A DNA stretch of 5,333 nucleotides from Phycisphaerae bacterium (GCA_007121565.1 SKKI01000269.1:1-5333), one strand, 5' to 3'. Shown: positions 1 through 5,132, counted from the first letter of the stretch. Made by a program: numbers and translations. Notes: a model not told the origin generated them from the letters alone.

Positions 1-6
1 AAAACC

Positions 7-27
7 TCCCGGCCCCAGTGGCCGGGA
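7..27 (-). terminator. GC-rich hairpin at left edge, terminator-like on the minus strand
   Basis: TCCCGGCC (7-14) and GGCCGGGA (20-27) form a perfect 8-bp stem with a 5-nt loop. Read on the minus strand the stem is followed by GG and then TTTT at the window edge, so it could end a minus-strand transcript. On the plus strand no T-run follows. The U-tract is cut by the window end, so this may be only a stable hairpin. Confidence 0.3.
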
Positions 28-242
28 TGTATGGAGGGTAAACGATGAATTAAAAGAAGGGCAGAAGGATTAGCAGGAAAAATCGCGGCGAGGTCAGGCG
101 GCTATGCCGCTTAGTCCAATAATAAAAAGTTTCACTTTTAACTTTAAAAATGGCAATAATAAAAAAATATTTTGGGCAGATAAAAAATTATAGAATCATT
201 GATTATTTTAATAAAAATAAAGATTCTCTCCAAAAAAAGACA
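28..242. other. AT-rich non-coding region upstream of the small wHTH gene
   Basis: No credible ORF is seen on either strand. The stretch holds a small hairpin (GCGGC 98-102, loop TAT, GCCGC 106-110), a 12-nt direct repeat CAATAATAAAAA (117-128 and 154-165), an inverted repeat AAAAGT/ACTTTT (125-130/134-139) and a palindrome AAAATATTTT (164-173). From about 112 the sequence is dominated by A and T runs. These could give DNA curvature or UP-element-like activity for the promoter at 243. Low-complexity AT sequence produces such repeats easily, so no specific function is claimed. Confidence 0.5.
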
Positions 243-271
243 TTGACAAAGCCATCAAAAAGACATATTCT
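243..271 (+). promoter_or_regulatory. sigma70-type promoter of the small wHTH gene
   Basis: A consensus -35 TTGACA (243-248) is followed after exactly 17 nt by TATTCT (266-271), which matches the -10 consensus at 4 of 6 positions. A-runs lie just upstream (about 220-240), as in UP elements. Transcription would start near 278, giving a leader of about 40 nt before the ATG at 319. This is the best promoter by sequence in the window. Confidence 0.65.
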
Positions 272-318
272 TAAATAAAAAGTGAATATAAATAAAACAA
301 TAAAAGAAAGGCTTTGTA

Positions 319-660
319 ATGGAAGACATGAAAAAGGTAGCCCAAGTCAAACAACTGTCCGCCAAACGGAATAATCTATTGCAGAAGGTATGCAAACTGG
401 ATAACCAGATTGATAGTTTGCTGCAAGAGATACAGACGAAAAAGAAAGTCGAAAAAGAAGACTACCCTAATCCAGGGTCTGGGCCAGAGAAATTGTGCAA
501 GGCCATGAGTTCAAGGCCGAAGTCAAAAGAGGAAATAGCACAAAAAACAGGGCTGACTGTGGGGACAGTTTCCCTATATCTGCATCAGTATCACTGTTTC
601 CAATCTGCCGGCAGGGGAAAAGGATATATCTATATCAAGCCCAAAAAAGAGAAAAAATAA
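319..660 (+). CDS. Small coiled-coil plus winged-helix DNA-binding-like protein
   Basis: This 113-residue, lysine-rich protein has two parts. Residues about 7-45 have heptad-like hydrophobics (V7, V10, L13, L20, L21, V24, L27, I31, L34, L35, I38) that suggest a coiled coil. Residues about 56-107 look like a winged helix-turn-helix: a helix with 'EEIAQKTGL', a recognition helix with 'TVGTVSLYLHQY', then a wing 'AGRGKGYIYIK'. I infer a dimeric DNA-binding protein, perhaps a regulator; the exact family is not recognised. The ATG at 319 is chosen because GAAAGG (306-311) lies 7 nt upstream; the ATG at 328 is an in-frame alternative with a poorly placed site. It has its own promoter and no same-operon neighbour. 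Base composition is poorer in G+C than in the genes after 1286, and the charged C-terminal tail is rich in lysine. Transfer or a fast-evolving lineage-specific gene are both possible. Confidence 0.72.
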   Translation: MEDMKKVAQVKQLSAKRNNLLQKVCKLDNQIDSLLQEIQTKKKVEKEDYPNPGSGPEKLCKAMSSRPKSKEEIAQKTGLTVGTVSLYLHQYHCFQSAGRGKGYIYIKPKKEKK

Positions 661-669
661 TGGGATATT

Positions 670-687
670 ACTACCCATAGGGGTAGT
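670..687 (+). terminator. Hairpin just after the wHTH gene, weak terminator candidate
   Basis: ACTACCC (670-676), loop ATAG, GGGTAGT (681-687) form a perfect 7-bp stem starting 9 nt after the stop codon. No continuous T-run follows (the next bases are GAAATAGAAATTT), so intrinsic termination would be weak. It may instead protect the mRNA 3' end. Confidence 0.35.
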
Positions 688-758
688 GAAATAGAAATTT
701 GTCGATAATGGGACTCCTGCGGGGCAGCCCAAAGAAGGCAATATGAGAATGTCCTACT

Positions 759-795
759 GTCAAATAGTTGACACCTGAAGTCAAGGTGAAACTAT
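759..795. repeat. Overlapping inverted repeats that form alternative hairpins
   Basis: GTCAA (759-763), TTGAC (768-772) and GTCAA (780-784) allow two competing short stems around the shared middle arm. A larger imperfect hairpin spans 764-795: ATAGTT (764-769) pairs with AACTAT (790-795) and CACCT (772-776) with AGGTG (784-788), leaving a 7-nt loop and small bulges. No T-run follows. The layout resembles a protein-binding site or the terminal repeat of an IS3-type insertion sequence. No transposase reading frame follows, so at most a remnant end is present. Confidence 0.45.
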
Positions 796-887
796 GTCCA
801 GCGTCAAGCTTTTTTTCTCTCGGCGACAATTAAAGATACAAACTGTACAGTATTCTTAACTGTCGCTAACGGGAAATGCTATTGTCG

Positions 888-917
888 TTGAACACTGAGT
901 ACATCCAAGGTTATAAT
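888..917 (+). promoter_or_regulatory. sigma70-like promoter inside the long gap
   Basis: TTGAAC (888-893) and a perfect TATAAT (912-917) are separated by 18 nt. Transcription would start near 924. The next credible gene begins at 1286, so the transcript would be either a long leader of about 360 nt for the envelope operon or a separate small RNA. No clear intrinsic terminator was seen between 924 and 1286 to favour the small-RNA reading. Confidence 0.4.
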
Positions 918-1228
918 GTTCTGCATGGCTTGGGTTCCTGTTATATTGTATTGTCTTTGTCGATAACACAGTAACACAACTCAGGCCTTTTTCAACTACC
1001 ACCAACAATCTTGGGACGATACCAAATTCTTTCATAAAACATTCTCAATCCAATATAAAGCATTAACCTTATCATTTTTTAGTAAAACCCTTATTGCGTA
1101 TAACTGACCATGAGGCTAAGCTCCGAAGTAAAAGATGAAAGTTGACGATTTATTTCAATAAAGCTGGATTCGATAACAACGGTTTTAAATTGATCGGGCT
1201 CGTTTTTAGTGGGTGCGTTACCCAAAAT

Positions 1229-1234
1229 TATAAA
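1229..1234 (+). promoter_or_regulatory. Possible -10 element just upstream of the envelope operon
   Basis: TATAAA (1229-1234) lies about 50 nt before the first gene, a suitable distance, but no convincing -35 hexamer stands 16-18 nt upstream (the local sequence is TTTAGTG). A short inverted repeat GGGT/ACCC (1211-1214/1220-1223) lies immediately upstream. An activator-dependent or alternative-sigma promoter is possible; the call is tentative. Confidence 0.25.
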
Positions 1235-1273
1235 AGTGCCCGTGAACGGTCAAAGACCTGAATTCTTTCAAAA

Positions 1274-1278
1274 AAGGA
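1274..1278 (+). promoter_or_regulatory. Ribosome-binding site that decides the start at 1286
   Basis: AAGGA at 1274-1278 is 7 nt before the ATG at 1286 but only 1 nt before the in-frame ATG at 1280. It therefore supports the later start, which also gives a standard lipoprotein N-terminus (MKK). Confidence 0.6.
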
Positions 1279-1285
1279 TATGACG

Positions 1286-1501
1286 ATGAAAAAGAGTCTC
1301 AAACAAACACTGCTTGTTCTGATTGCGATTGCAATGCTGGTTGTTGCGGGCTGTGATGACTCAGGCCCGATGGAAACCGCCGGCGAAGAGATCGACGAGG
1401 CTGCTGAAGAGGCCGGCGAGCAAATTGAAGAGGCGGGCGAGGACATTCAAGAGGAAGCCGAGGAGGGAAAAGATGTAGTGGATGATGCTATCAATCAGTA
1501 A
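1286..1501 (+). CDS. Small acidic helical lipoprotein, first gene of the envelope operon
   Basis: The 71-residue product begins MKKSLKQ, continues with a hydrophobic stretch (about residues 8-22) and ends its signal peptide at lipobox VAGC, so Cys23 would be lipidated. The mature part, only 49 residues, is very acidic and almost certainly alpha-helical. The pattern AGExIxE occurs at residues 32-38, 43-49 and 50-56, spaced 11 and then 7 residues, as in amphipathic helices. Residue +2 after the cysteine is Asp, followed by another Asp; in E. coli an Asp here keeps lipoproteins in the inner membrane, though that rule may not hold in this organism. The A-G-E/D-x-I spacing resembles the entericidin-like protein encoded next, so the two may be distant relatives. 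Its function is unknown; an envelope-stress or membrane-stabilising role is inferred from the operon. Confidence 0.8.
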   Translation: MKKSLKQTLLVLIAIAMLVVAGCDDSGPMETAGEEIDEAAEEAGEQIEEAGEDIQEEAEEGKDVVDDAINQ

Positions 1502-1559
1502 TGACTGACGGAACAATTGGTTTAGTCAGATGAAATGTTTAATTTTTAGGAGAAGTACA

Positions 1560-1700
1560 ATGAAGACTCGAATAGTATGGATTGTGTCGATTGCCTTCAG
1601 TTTGATCTGCGCATTGTGCGTATTCGGTTGTCATACCGTTGAAGGCGCAGGCAGAGACATTGAGCGCGGCGGGGAAGCGATTCAGGATGCCGTAAATTAA
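1560..1700 (+). CDS. Entericidin EcnA/EcnB-family small lipoprotein
   Basis: A 46-residue frame encodes a signal peptide with basic residues (MKTR), a hydrophobic core at about 5-22 and a lipobox-like VFGC with Cys24. The mature 23 residues contain TVEGAGRDIERGGEAIQDA, which is the hallmark of the entericidin family. AGGAG (1548-1552) sits 7 nt before the ATG. Family knowledge: E. coli EcnA/EcnB are tandem small lipoproteins described as an antidote/toxin pair linked to stationary-phase lysis, but most homologues are single, uncharacterised, stress-induced lipoproteins. The residue after Cys24 is His, not Asp, so by the E. coli sorting rule it would go to the outer membrane, unlike the preceding lipoprotein. 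The lipobox has Phe at -2, which is not typical. The family call is firm; a toxin role is not shown. Confidence 0.85.
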   Translation: MKTRIVWIVSIAFSLICALCVFGCHTVEGAGRDIERGGEAIQDAVN

Positions 1701-1742
1701 TGTCAGAACAGAGCGTACAACATCAGTAGAGAGGTGTAAAAA

Positions 1743-1913
1743 ATGGGATTGCTGGGATGGGCTCTTATCTTCTTTATCGTCGCACTGATTGCGGCGCTGT
1801 TCGGTTTTGGCGGGATTGCTACGGCCGCGATGGGCATTGCCCGGATTCTGTTTTTCATTTTCCTGGTGCTGTTCGTCACATTTCTTGTAATGGCTTTGCT
1901 GGGTGTGCGATAA
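1743..1913 (+). CDS. DUF1328 (YtjA-like) small membrane protein
   Basis: The 56-residue product has two hydrophobic helices (about residues 5-22 and 31-53) joined by a glycine/alanine-rich turn. The sequence '[20 protein letters not shown]' followed by '[14 protein letters not shown]' matches the DUF1328 family closely, and the length is normal for it (about 50-60 residues). These proteins lie in the inner membrane and have no established biochemical function; their genes often sit near stress-induced genes such as entericidin or CsbD-type genes. A purine-rich GAGAGG (1729-1734) precedes the ATG by 8 nt. It lies 42 bp after the entericidin gene and 46 bp before the next gene, so co-transcription is likely. 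Confidence 0.88.
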   Translation: MGLLGWALIFFIVALIAALFGFGGIATAAMGIARILFFIFLVLFVTFLVMALLGVR

Positions 1914-1948
1914 AGAAAGCCAAAATGCCAATTTAATTGTTAATCTTA

Positions 1949-1953
1949 AGGAG
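1949..1953 (+). promoter_or_regulatory. Ribosome-binding site that decides the start at 1960
   Basis: AGGAG at 1949-1953, within TTAAGGAGAAA, is 6 nt before the ATG at 1960. The same frame is open from 1903, but that earlier ATG lies inside the DUF1328 gene and lacks a comparable site. Confidence 0.7.
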
Positions 1954-1959
1954 AAAACT

Positions 1960-2661
1960 ATGTTAGCTGAAACTGAACGATGGGGTGCTCAGGTCACCGA
2001 GCCGCTGGGCAACATGCTGAACCAGATTCTCAATTATGTGCCTGTGCTGCTGGGGGCCTTGCTGGTTCTGATTGTCGGATGGCTGATCGCCAAGGCGATC
2101 CGGCGGCTTGCCGAGTGGCTGCTCAAGACCATCCATTTTGAGGCAGTGGCCGATAAGGCCGGCGTGACCGAGCTGCTCAAAAAAGGCGATCTGACCATGA
2201 ACACCAGCCAGATTCTTGCGGCGCTGATCTATTGGCTGATCATGATCATTGTGCTGGTGATGGTCGTCGATGCGCTGGGGCTTCCCGACGCGACGACACT
2301 GCTGGGGACGTTGTTTGCCTATATCCCCAGCGTCATTGCCGCGGTGGTGGTGCTGGTGGTGGCCATGTTCCTGGGCGGCTTTGTATCCGACATTGTTCGC
2401 ACCGCAGCGGCCAATGCCAAGATGCCGCGACCGGAGTTGCTGGCGGCCATCAGCCGCTGGGCGATCATCATTTTTGCCGCGACGATTGCTCTGGCACAAC
2501 TCGGCATTGCGCCGCATTTGGTGGCGGCCACCTTCCACATTATCCTTGGCGGGATTGTCCTGGCGGTGTCGCTTGCCTTTGGATTGGGCGGCCGAGAGGC
2601 CGCGGGACGGTATATCGATCAATTGCAGGAAGACCGCCGGCAGAAACAAGGCAAGGGCTGA
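1960..2661 (+). CDS. TM-helix-repeat membrane protein related to mechanosensitive channels, no MscS beta domain
   Basis: The 233-residue product has about five membrane segments (near residues 27-47, 85-108, 119-142, 160-180 and 190-209). Two similar units stand out: 'YVPVLLGALLVLIVGWLIA' near residue 26 and 'YIPSVIAAVVVLVVAMFLG' near 121. These are typical of the 'conserved TM helix' repeat (PF05552-type) found in CmpX-like and MscS-related proteins. The last helix ends in 'LAFGLGGREAAGRYID', which resembles the conserved junction after the pore helix in MscS-family members. The chain then stops after a short charged tail, so the soluble beta and alpha/beta domains of true MscS channels are absent. 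Such proteins are often annotated as mechanosensitive channel-like, but conductance is unproven. A role in inner-membrane tension or osmotic stress is inferred. The start follows the RBS at 1949-1953, and the operon continues on both sides. Confidence 0.85.
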   Translation: MLAETERWGAQVTEPLGNMLNQILNYVPVLLGALLVLIVGWLIAKAIRRLAEWLLKTIHFEAVADKAGVTELLKKGDLTMNTSQILAALIYWLIMIIVLVMVVDALGLPDATTLLGTLFAYIPSVIAAVVVLVVAMFLGGFVSDIVRTAAANAKMPRPELLAAISRWAIIIFAATIALAQLGIAPHLVAATFHIILGGIVLAVSLAFGLGGREAAGRYIDQLQEDRRQKQGKG

Positions 2662-2712
2662 ACGGATGATACGCGACAATCAAAATCACTCATAGACACG
2701 AAAGGAACACAC

Positions 2713-3120
2713 ATGAAAACGACAATGACGATTATGATGATGTTGGCTCTGACGACTTTTTACGGATGCAGGGCGACCAGCCCGCGCGGCGGCGGCATCG
2801 AACGTGCAGAGGGATTTAAAGTCCAGGGTCCCCGGTTTACACCGGACATCAAGCAGGGAGAAACGCGGATTATCGAGATCCATATAGACAGGGGACGGCG
2901 TTTTCGAGAAGATGTTGACCTGGAGTTTACAGCCATGAACAACGGGATCACGCTTGAGCCGTCGAGCGTCACGGTTCGCGCCGACGAAAGACCCGAGGTG
3001 CCTCTTCGCGTGACAGCAGCCTCCGATGCTCCGCTTGGCCGACAATACATTCGGGTCAGGGCTGTGCCGGCCACGGGCGATACGACCTCGGTCCGGTTTG
3101 CCGTAAAAGTTACCAATTGA
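2713..3120 (+). CDS. Beta-rich putative lipoprotein with an Ig-like C-terminal domain
   Basis: The 135-residue product starts with a Met-rich hydrophobic segment (about residues 5-17) ending in TTFYGC, so Cys19 may be lipidated. Phe and Tyr at -3 and -2 make this a poor lipobox, and cleavage as an ordinary signal peptide is possible. Residues about 21-40 are Gly/Arg-rich. Residues about 46-134 alternate polar and hydrophobic residues in a way that fits a single beta-sandwich: 'KQGETRIIEIHIDRG', 'DVDLEF', 'GITLEPSSVTV', 'PEVPLRVTAASDAPLGRQYIRV' and 'SVRFAVKVT'. This resembles COG1470/NEW3-type or other Ig-like modules, but I do not recognise a named family. AAAGGA (2701-2706) lies 6 nt before the ATG. 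It is the last gene of the five-gene operon and is followed after 38 bp by an intrinsic terminator. A cell-envelope binding or structural role is inferred. Confidence 0.78.
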   Translation: MKTTMTIMMMLALTTFYGCRATSPRGGGIERAEGFKVQGPRFTPDIKQGETRIIEIHIDRGRRFREDVDLEFTAMNNGITLEPSSVTVRADERPEVPLRVTAASDAPLGRQYIRVRAVPATGDTTSVRFAVKVTN

Positions 3121-3158
3121 GTCAGTTGTGGATACCGATTGGCGGTTCCCAATAGGAG

Positions 3159-3196
3159 GCGCCGGACTTGAGGGGAGAGCCGGCGCTTTTATTTTT
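3159..3196 (+). terminator. Strong intrinsic terminator closing the five-gene operon
   Basis: GCGCCGG (3159-3165) and CCGGCGC (3180-3186) form a perfect 7-bp GC stem around a 14-nt loop, followed at once by TTTTATTTTT (3187-3196). The arrangement is directional: on the minus strand no T-run follows the stem, so it ends plus-strand transcription between the convergent operons. No clear terminator was found for the minus-strand queE transcript. Confidence 0.88.
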
Positions 3197-3240
3197 CCTC
3201 TGTTTAGCGCTTTGGTTTGGGGCCGTTGGGGATGGCCGCT

Positions 3241-3912
3241 TTATTTGCCCGGCCGGCCGTTGTGGAGCATCACGTGCAGGCGGGGCGAGAAGCAAAAGCC
3301 TGCTTGCAGGCAGTACTCGGCCAGCCAGATGGATTTTTCGATATAGTCGTCGCGCCGGGCGGCCTGGGGCATCAGGCAGATACGTTCCGGATCGACGGGG
3401 CCGAGCCGGCCGAGACAGTCGGCGATGTCGTCCAGGTCCTGCGGCCTGTCCACCACAAATTTCAATTGCCACCGGTAGGCGTCGATCAGTGCGCCGATCG
3501 CATCGATGTTGAGCCGGTCGGTCTCGGCGACCGGGGCGTCCGGATCGACGGAGTTGGACAATTTCGGGCTGATGCTGATCAGAGAGATCGGCAAATCGGC
3601 CACAAATCGAAGGGCCGCAGTTTCGAGCGTAATGCGGTATCCGGCCTTTGCAAACACCTCAAGAAACGCCGCCAGGCCCTCATGGGCTAACGGCTCGCCG
3701 CCGGTGACGACCAGGTGACGCGTGGGAAAGTCGGCCATTCGGGCCAGCAAGGATTCGGGGGTGTGGTCGGTGCCGGCCTGAAAATCCCGCGCATAGGCCG
3801 TATCGCACCAACGGCAGCGCAGCGGACAGCCGGCCAGACGGATGAACACACTCGGCGTACCCGCCAGTTGTCCTTCTCCCTGCAGCGCGTAGAAAAATTC
3901 GTTGATCTTCAT
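3241..3912 (-). CDS. queE: 7-carboxy-7-deazaguanine synthase (radical SAM)
   Basis: QueE converts 6-carboxy-5,6,7,8-tetrahydropterin into 7-carboxy-7-deazaguanine, the ring-contraction step towards preQ0 and queuosine, using SAM, a [4Fe-4S] cluster and Mg2+ in the cytoplasm. The 223-residue product shows the family signature: 'YALQGEG' at residues 8-14, the cluster motif CPLRCRWC (Cys29, Cys33, Cys36) followed by Asp37-Thr38, the SAM-binding 'TGGEP' at 70-74, 'LET' at 96-98, 'SISPK' at 113-117, 'LKFVV' at 150-154 and 'LMPQ' at 180-183. The C-terminus 'SPRLHVMLHNGRPGK' matches the usual RLH ending. Length is normal and no key residue is missing. The ATG overlaps the stop of the upstream propeller gene by 4 nt (ATGA), so translation is probably coupled. 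queC, queD and queF are not in this window. It converges on the plus-strand envelope operon. Confidence 0.96.
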   Translation of the reverse strand: MKINEFFYALQGEGQLAGTPSVFIRLAGCPLRCRWCDTAYARDFQAGTDHTPESLLARMADFPTRHLVVTGGEPLAHEGLAAFLEVFAKAGYRITLETAALRFVADLPISLISISPKLSNSVDPDAPVAETDRLNIDAIGALIDAYRWQLKFVVDRPQDLDDIADCLGRLGPVDPERICLMPQAARRDDYIEKSIWLAEYCLQAGFCFSPRLHVMLHNGRPGK

Positions 3913-5126
3913 TGTGTCTTGTTCAAGGGTGTCGCTTCGCGAAAGGCGTAGAGCACCCCCCCCTGGCAGCCGATGAGCACGGTATTGTCCACGATGGCCG
4001 CTGAGCCGCTGATGGGTTGGCCTGCCGTATAGCTGAACACCTCCCGCCCGTCGGTCAGATCCAGCATATACAACCGCCCGTTATCGCTGCCGACGATCAC
4101 GCGATCACCGCAGACAACCGGTGAGCTGTCGATACGCCCGGTTGTCTCAAAGGTCCACGCCGGGGCGCCGGTCTGGCGATGCAGACAATACAGCGTGTCA
4201 TTGCGCGCCCCGAACAGGACATACGCCTCCGTTACCGCCGGGCTGGAGACAAAGGGAACGCGGTCTTGTCGAAATTGCCAGAGGACTTGGCCATCAGACA
4301 TGCGGGCCGCTTGGAAAAGCCCCTCGTAATTGCCCGCGTAGATGATGCCCTGGTCCACGGCCGGCGAGGAGGCCATATACGCCTCGATGTCCACCGTGCG
4401 CGTCTGCTGCGGGTCATCCAGCGGGACGATATACAGGATTCCGTCGCAGGAGCCGAATATCGCTGCGCCGTCGGCGATCGCTGGGGCGCCGTGAATGTAA
4501 TTGCCGGCCTGGTGTTTCCAAATCAACTGGCCATCCCGAGCGTCCAGACAATAGAGATAATTATCATAGCTGCCCACGACAATCCGGCGTTTTCCGGTCT
4601 GCGTGTCCAGAAACGTATTGGCCGAGCCGAGAATTTTGCCCGTGGCGCTGAATGTCCAGATTTCGGCGCCGTCCTCGGCGTCGATTGCGTACACCGTTCC
4701 CGACTCGGCGCCGACATACACTGTGCGATCGGCAATCAGCGGAGCAGCCTGGATCGCGTTGTTAGCCTCAAAACGCCACCGCAGATGCCCGGTCGCCAAG
4801 TCCGCCGCATACAGATGCCCGTCCATCGAGCCGACAAAGACCGTCCCGGCCGCGGCAACCGGGGTTGATGTGATCGCACCTTCGGTTTCGAGCCGCCAGG
4901 CCAGAGCGAGCCGGTCCGGCAGATTGCCCTCGGCGGCGCCTCTCAAAGATGAATCCGACCGAAATACAGGCCATTCTGTACCGCCGAAAGCGGTTGGCTC
5001 GTTGAGTTGCGGCGCAGCAGGCAAACGACCTTTTTCATAAGAGTAGTAGGTCAGATAGGCCAGCATTGCCGCGATCGGCAAGGCCATGATCAAAAGCGGC
5101 ACAAAAACGCGATTTAATGTACCCAT
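3909..5126 (-). CDS. Membrane-anchored PQQ-type (BamB-like) beta-propeller protein
   Basis: The 405-residue product has one N-terminal hydrophobic segment (about residues 7-27) with no clear cleavage site, so it is probably anchored with the rest outside the cytoplasm. A 'WPVFRSDSSLRG ... LPDRLALAW' lead-in is followed by about eight repeats of roughly 40 residues of the form 'SSPxVxxxxVxVGSxDGxLYxLDxxTGxxxWxF', predicting an eight-bladed propeller closed by the N-terminal strand. Quinoprotein dehydrogenases are longer (often near 600 residues) and usually have clear signal peptides; this one is closer to BamB-like or planctomycete WPxFR-type proteins, so a binding or scaffold role is more likely than catalysis. 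The frame is open back to 5294, but AGGAAAG (5139-5133) before the ATG at 5126 and the promoter at 5181-5209 support the short start. The stop codon overlaps the queE start. A direct role in queuosine metabolism is not evident. Confidence 0.9.
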   Translation of the reverse strand: MGTLNRVFVPLLIMALPIAAMLAYLTYYSYEKGRLPAAPQLNEPTAFGGTEWPVFRSDSSLRGAAEGNLPDRLALAWRLETEGAITSTPVAAAGTVFVGSMDGHLYAADLATGHLRWRFEANNAIQAAPLIADRTVYVGAESGTVYAIDAEDGAEIWTFSATGKILGSANTFLDTQTGKRRIVVGSYDNYLYCLDARDGQLIWKHQAGNYIHGAPAIADGAAIFGSCDGILYIVPLDDPQQTRTVDIEAYMASSPAVDQGIIYAGNYEGLFQAARMSDGQVLWQFRQDRVPFVSSPAVTEAYVLFGARNDTLYCLHRQTGAPAWTFETTGRIDSSPVVCGDRVIVGSDNGRLYMLDLTDGREVFSYTAGQPISGSAAIVDNTVLIGCQGGVLYAFREATPLNKTQ

Positions 5127-5132
5127 TATAGT

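Larger units (their letters stand above)
661..1285. other. Long gene-free gap between the wHTH gene and the envelope operon
   Basis: About 625 bp contain no credible coding frame; the longest short frames with an ATG that I followed are 8-21 codons. Besides the elements listed separately, the gap holds a bulged hairpin (TGGG+CTGC / GCAG+CCCA, 709-731), a 10-bp palindrome ACTGTACAGT (842-851) that abuts a TATTCT hexamer (851-856), and the repeated string TTTGTCGATAA (698-708 and 956-966), whose core TCGATAA recurs at 1170-1176. The contents fit a regulatory region, a small RNA or a decayed sequence. Confidence 0.5.

Noticed and set aside
117..165. CAATAATAAAAA direct repeat, considered as part of a CRISPR or iteron array.
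   Set aside because: There are only two copies, they are low-complexity A/T sequence, and there is no regular spacing, cas gene or replication gene nearby.
1504..1529. CTGAC/GTCAG dyad between the first two small lipoprotein genes, considered as a terminator.
   Set aside because: The stem is only 5 bp with a 15-nt loop and has no T-run directly after it, so it would not separate the genes into different transcripts.
1539..1931. Minus-strand open frame of 130 codons across the entericidin and DUF1328 genes.
   Set aside because: It overlaps two well-supported small plus-strand genes, has low-complexity polar composition and shows no recognisable domain.
1963..2679. Long open frame on the minus strand opposite the TM-helix protein gene.
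   Set aside because: Its product is rich in His, Gln, Arg and Asp with no domain pattern, which is typical of the antisense of a hydrophobic GC-rich gene. The plus-strand gene has clear family features and an SD site.
3249..3256. GC palindrome GGCCGGCC-type sequence near the queE 3' end.
   Set aside because: It lies within the queE coding sequence, is explained by local GC-rich codons and is not followed by a T-run on either strand.
3168..3690. Plus-strand open frames opposite queE.
   Set aside because: They are antisense to a gene with every QueE motif intact, and they start inside or just before the intrinsic terminator.
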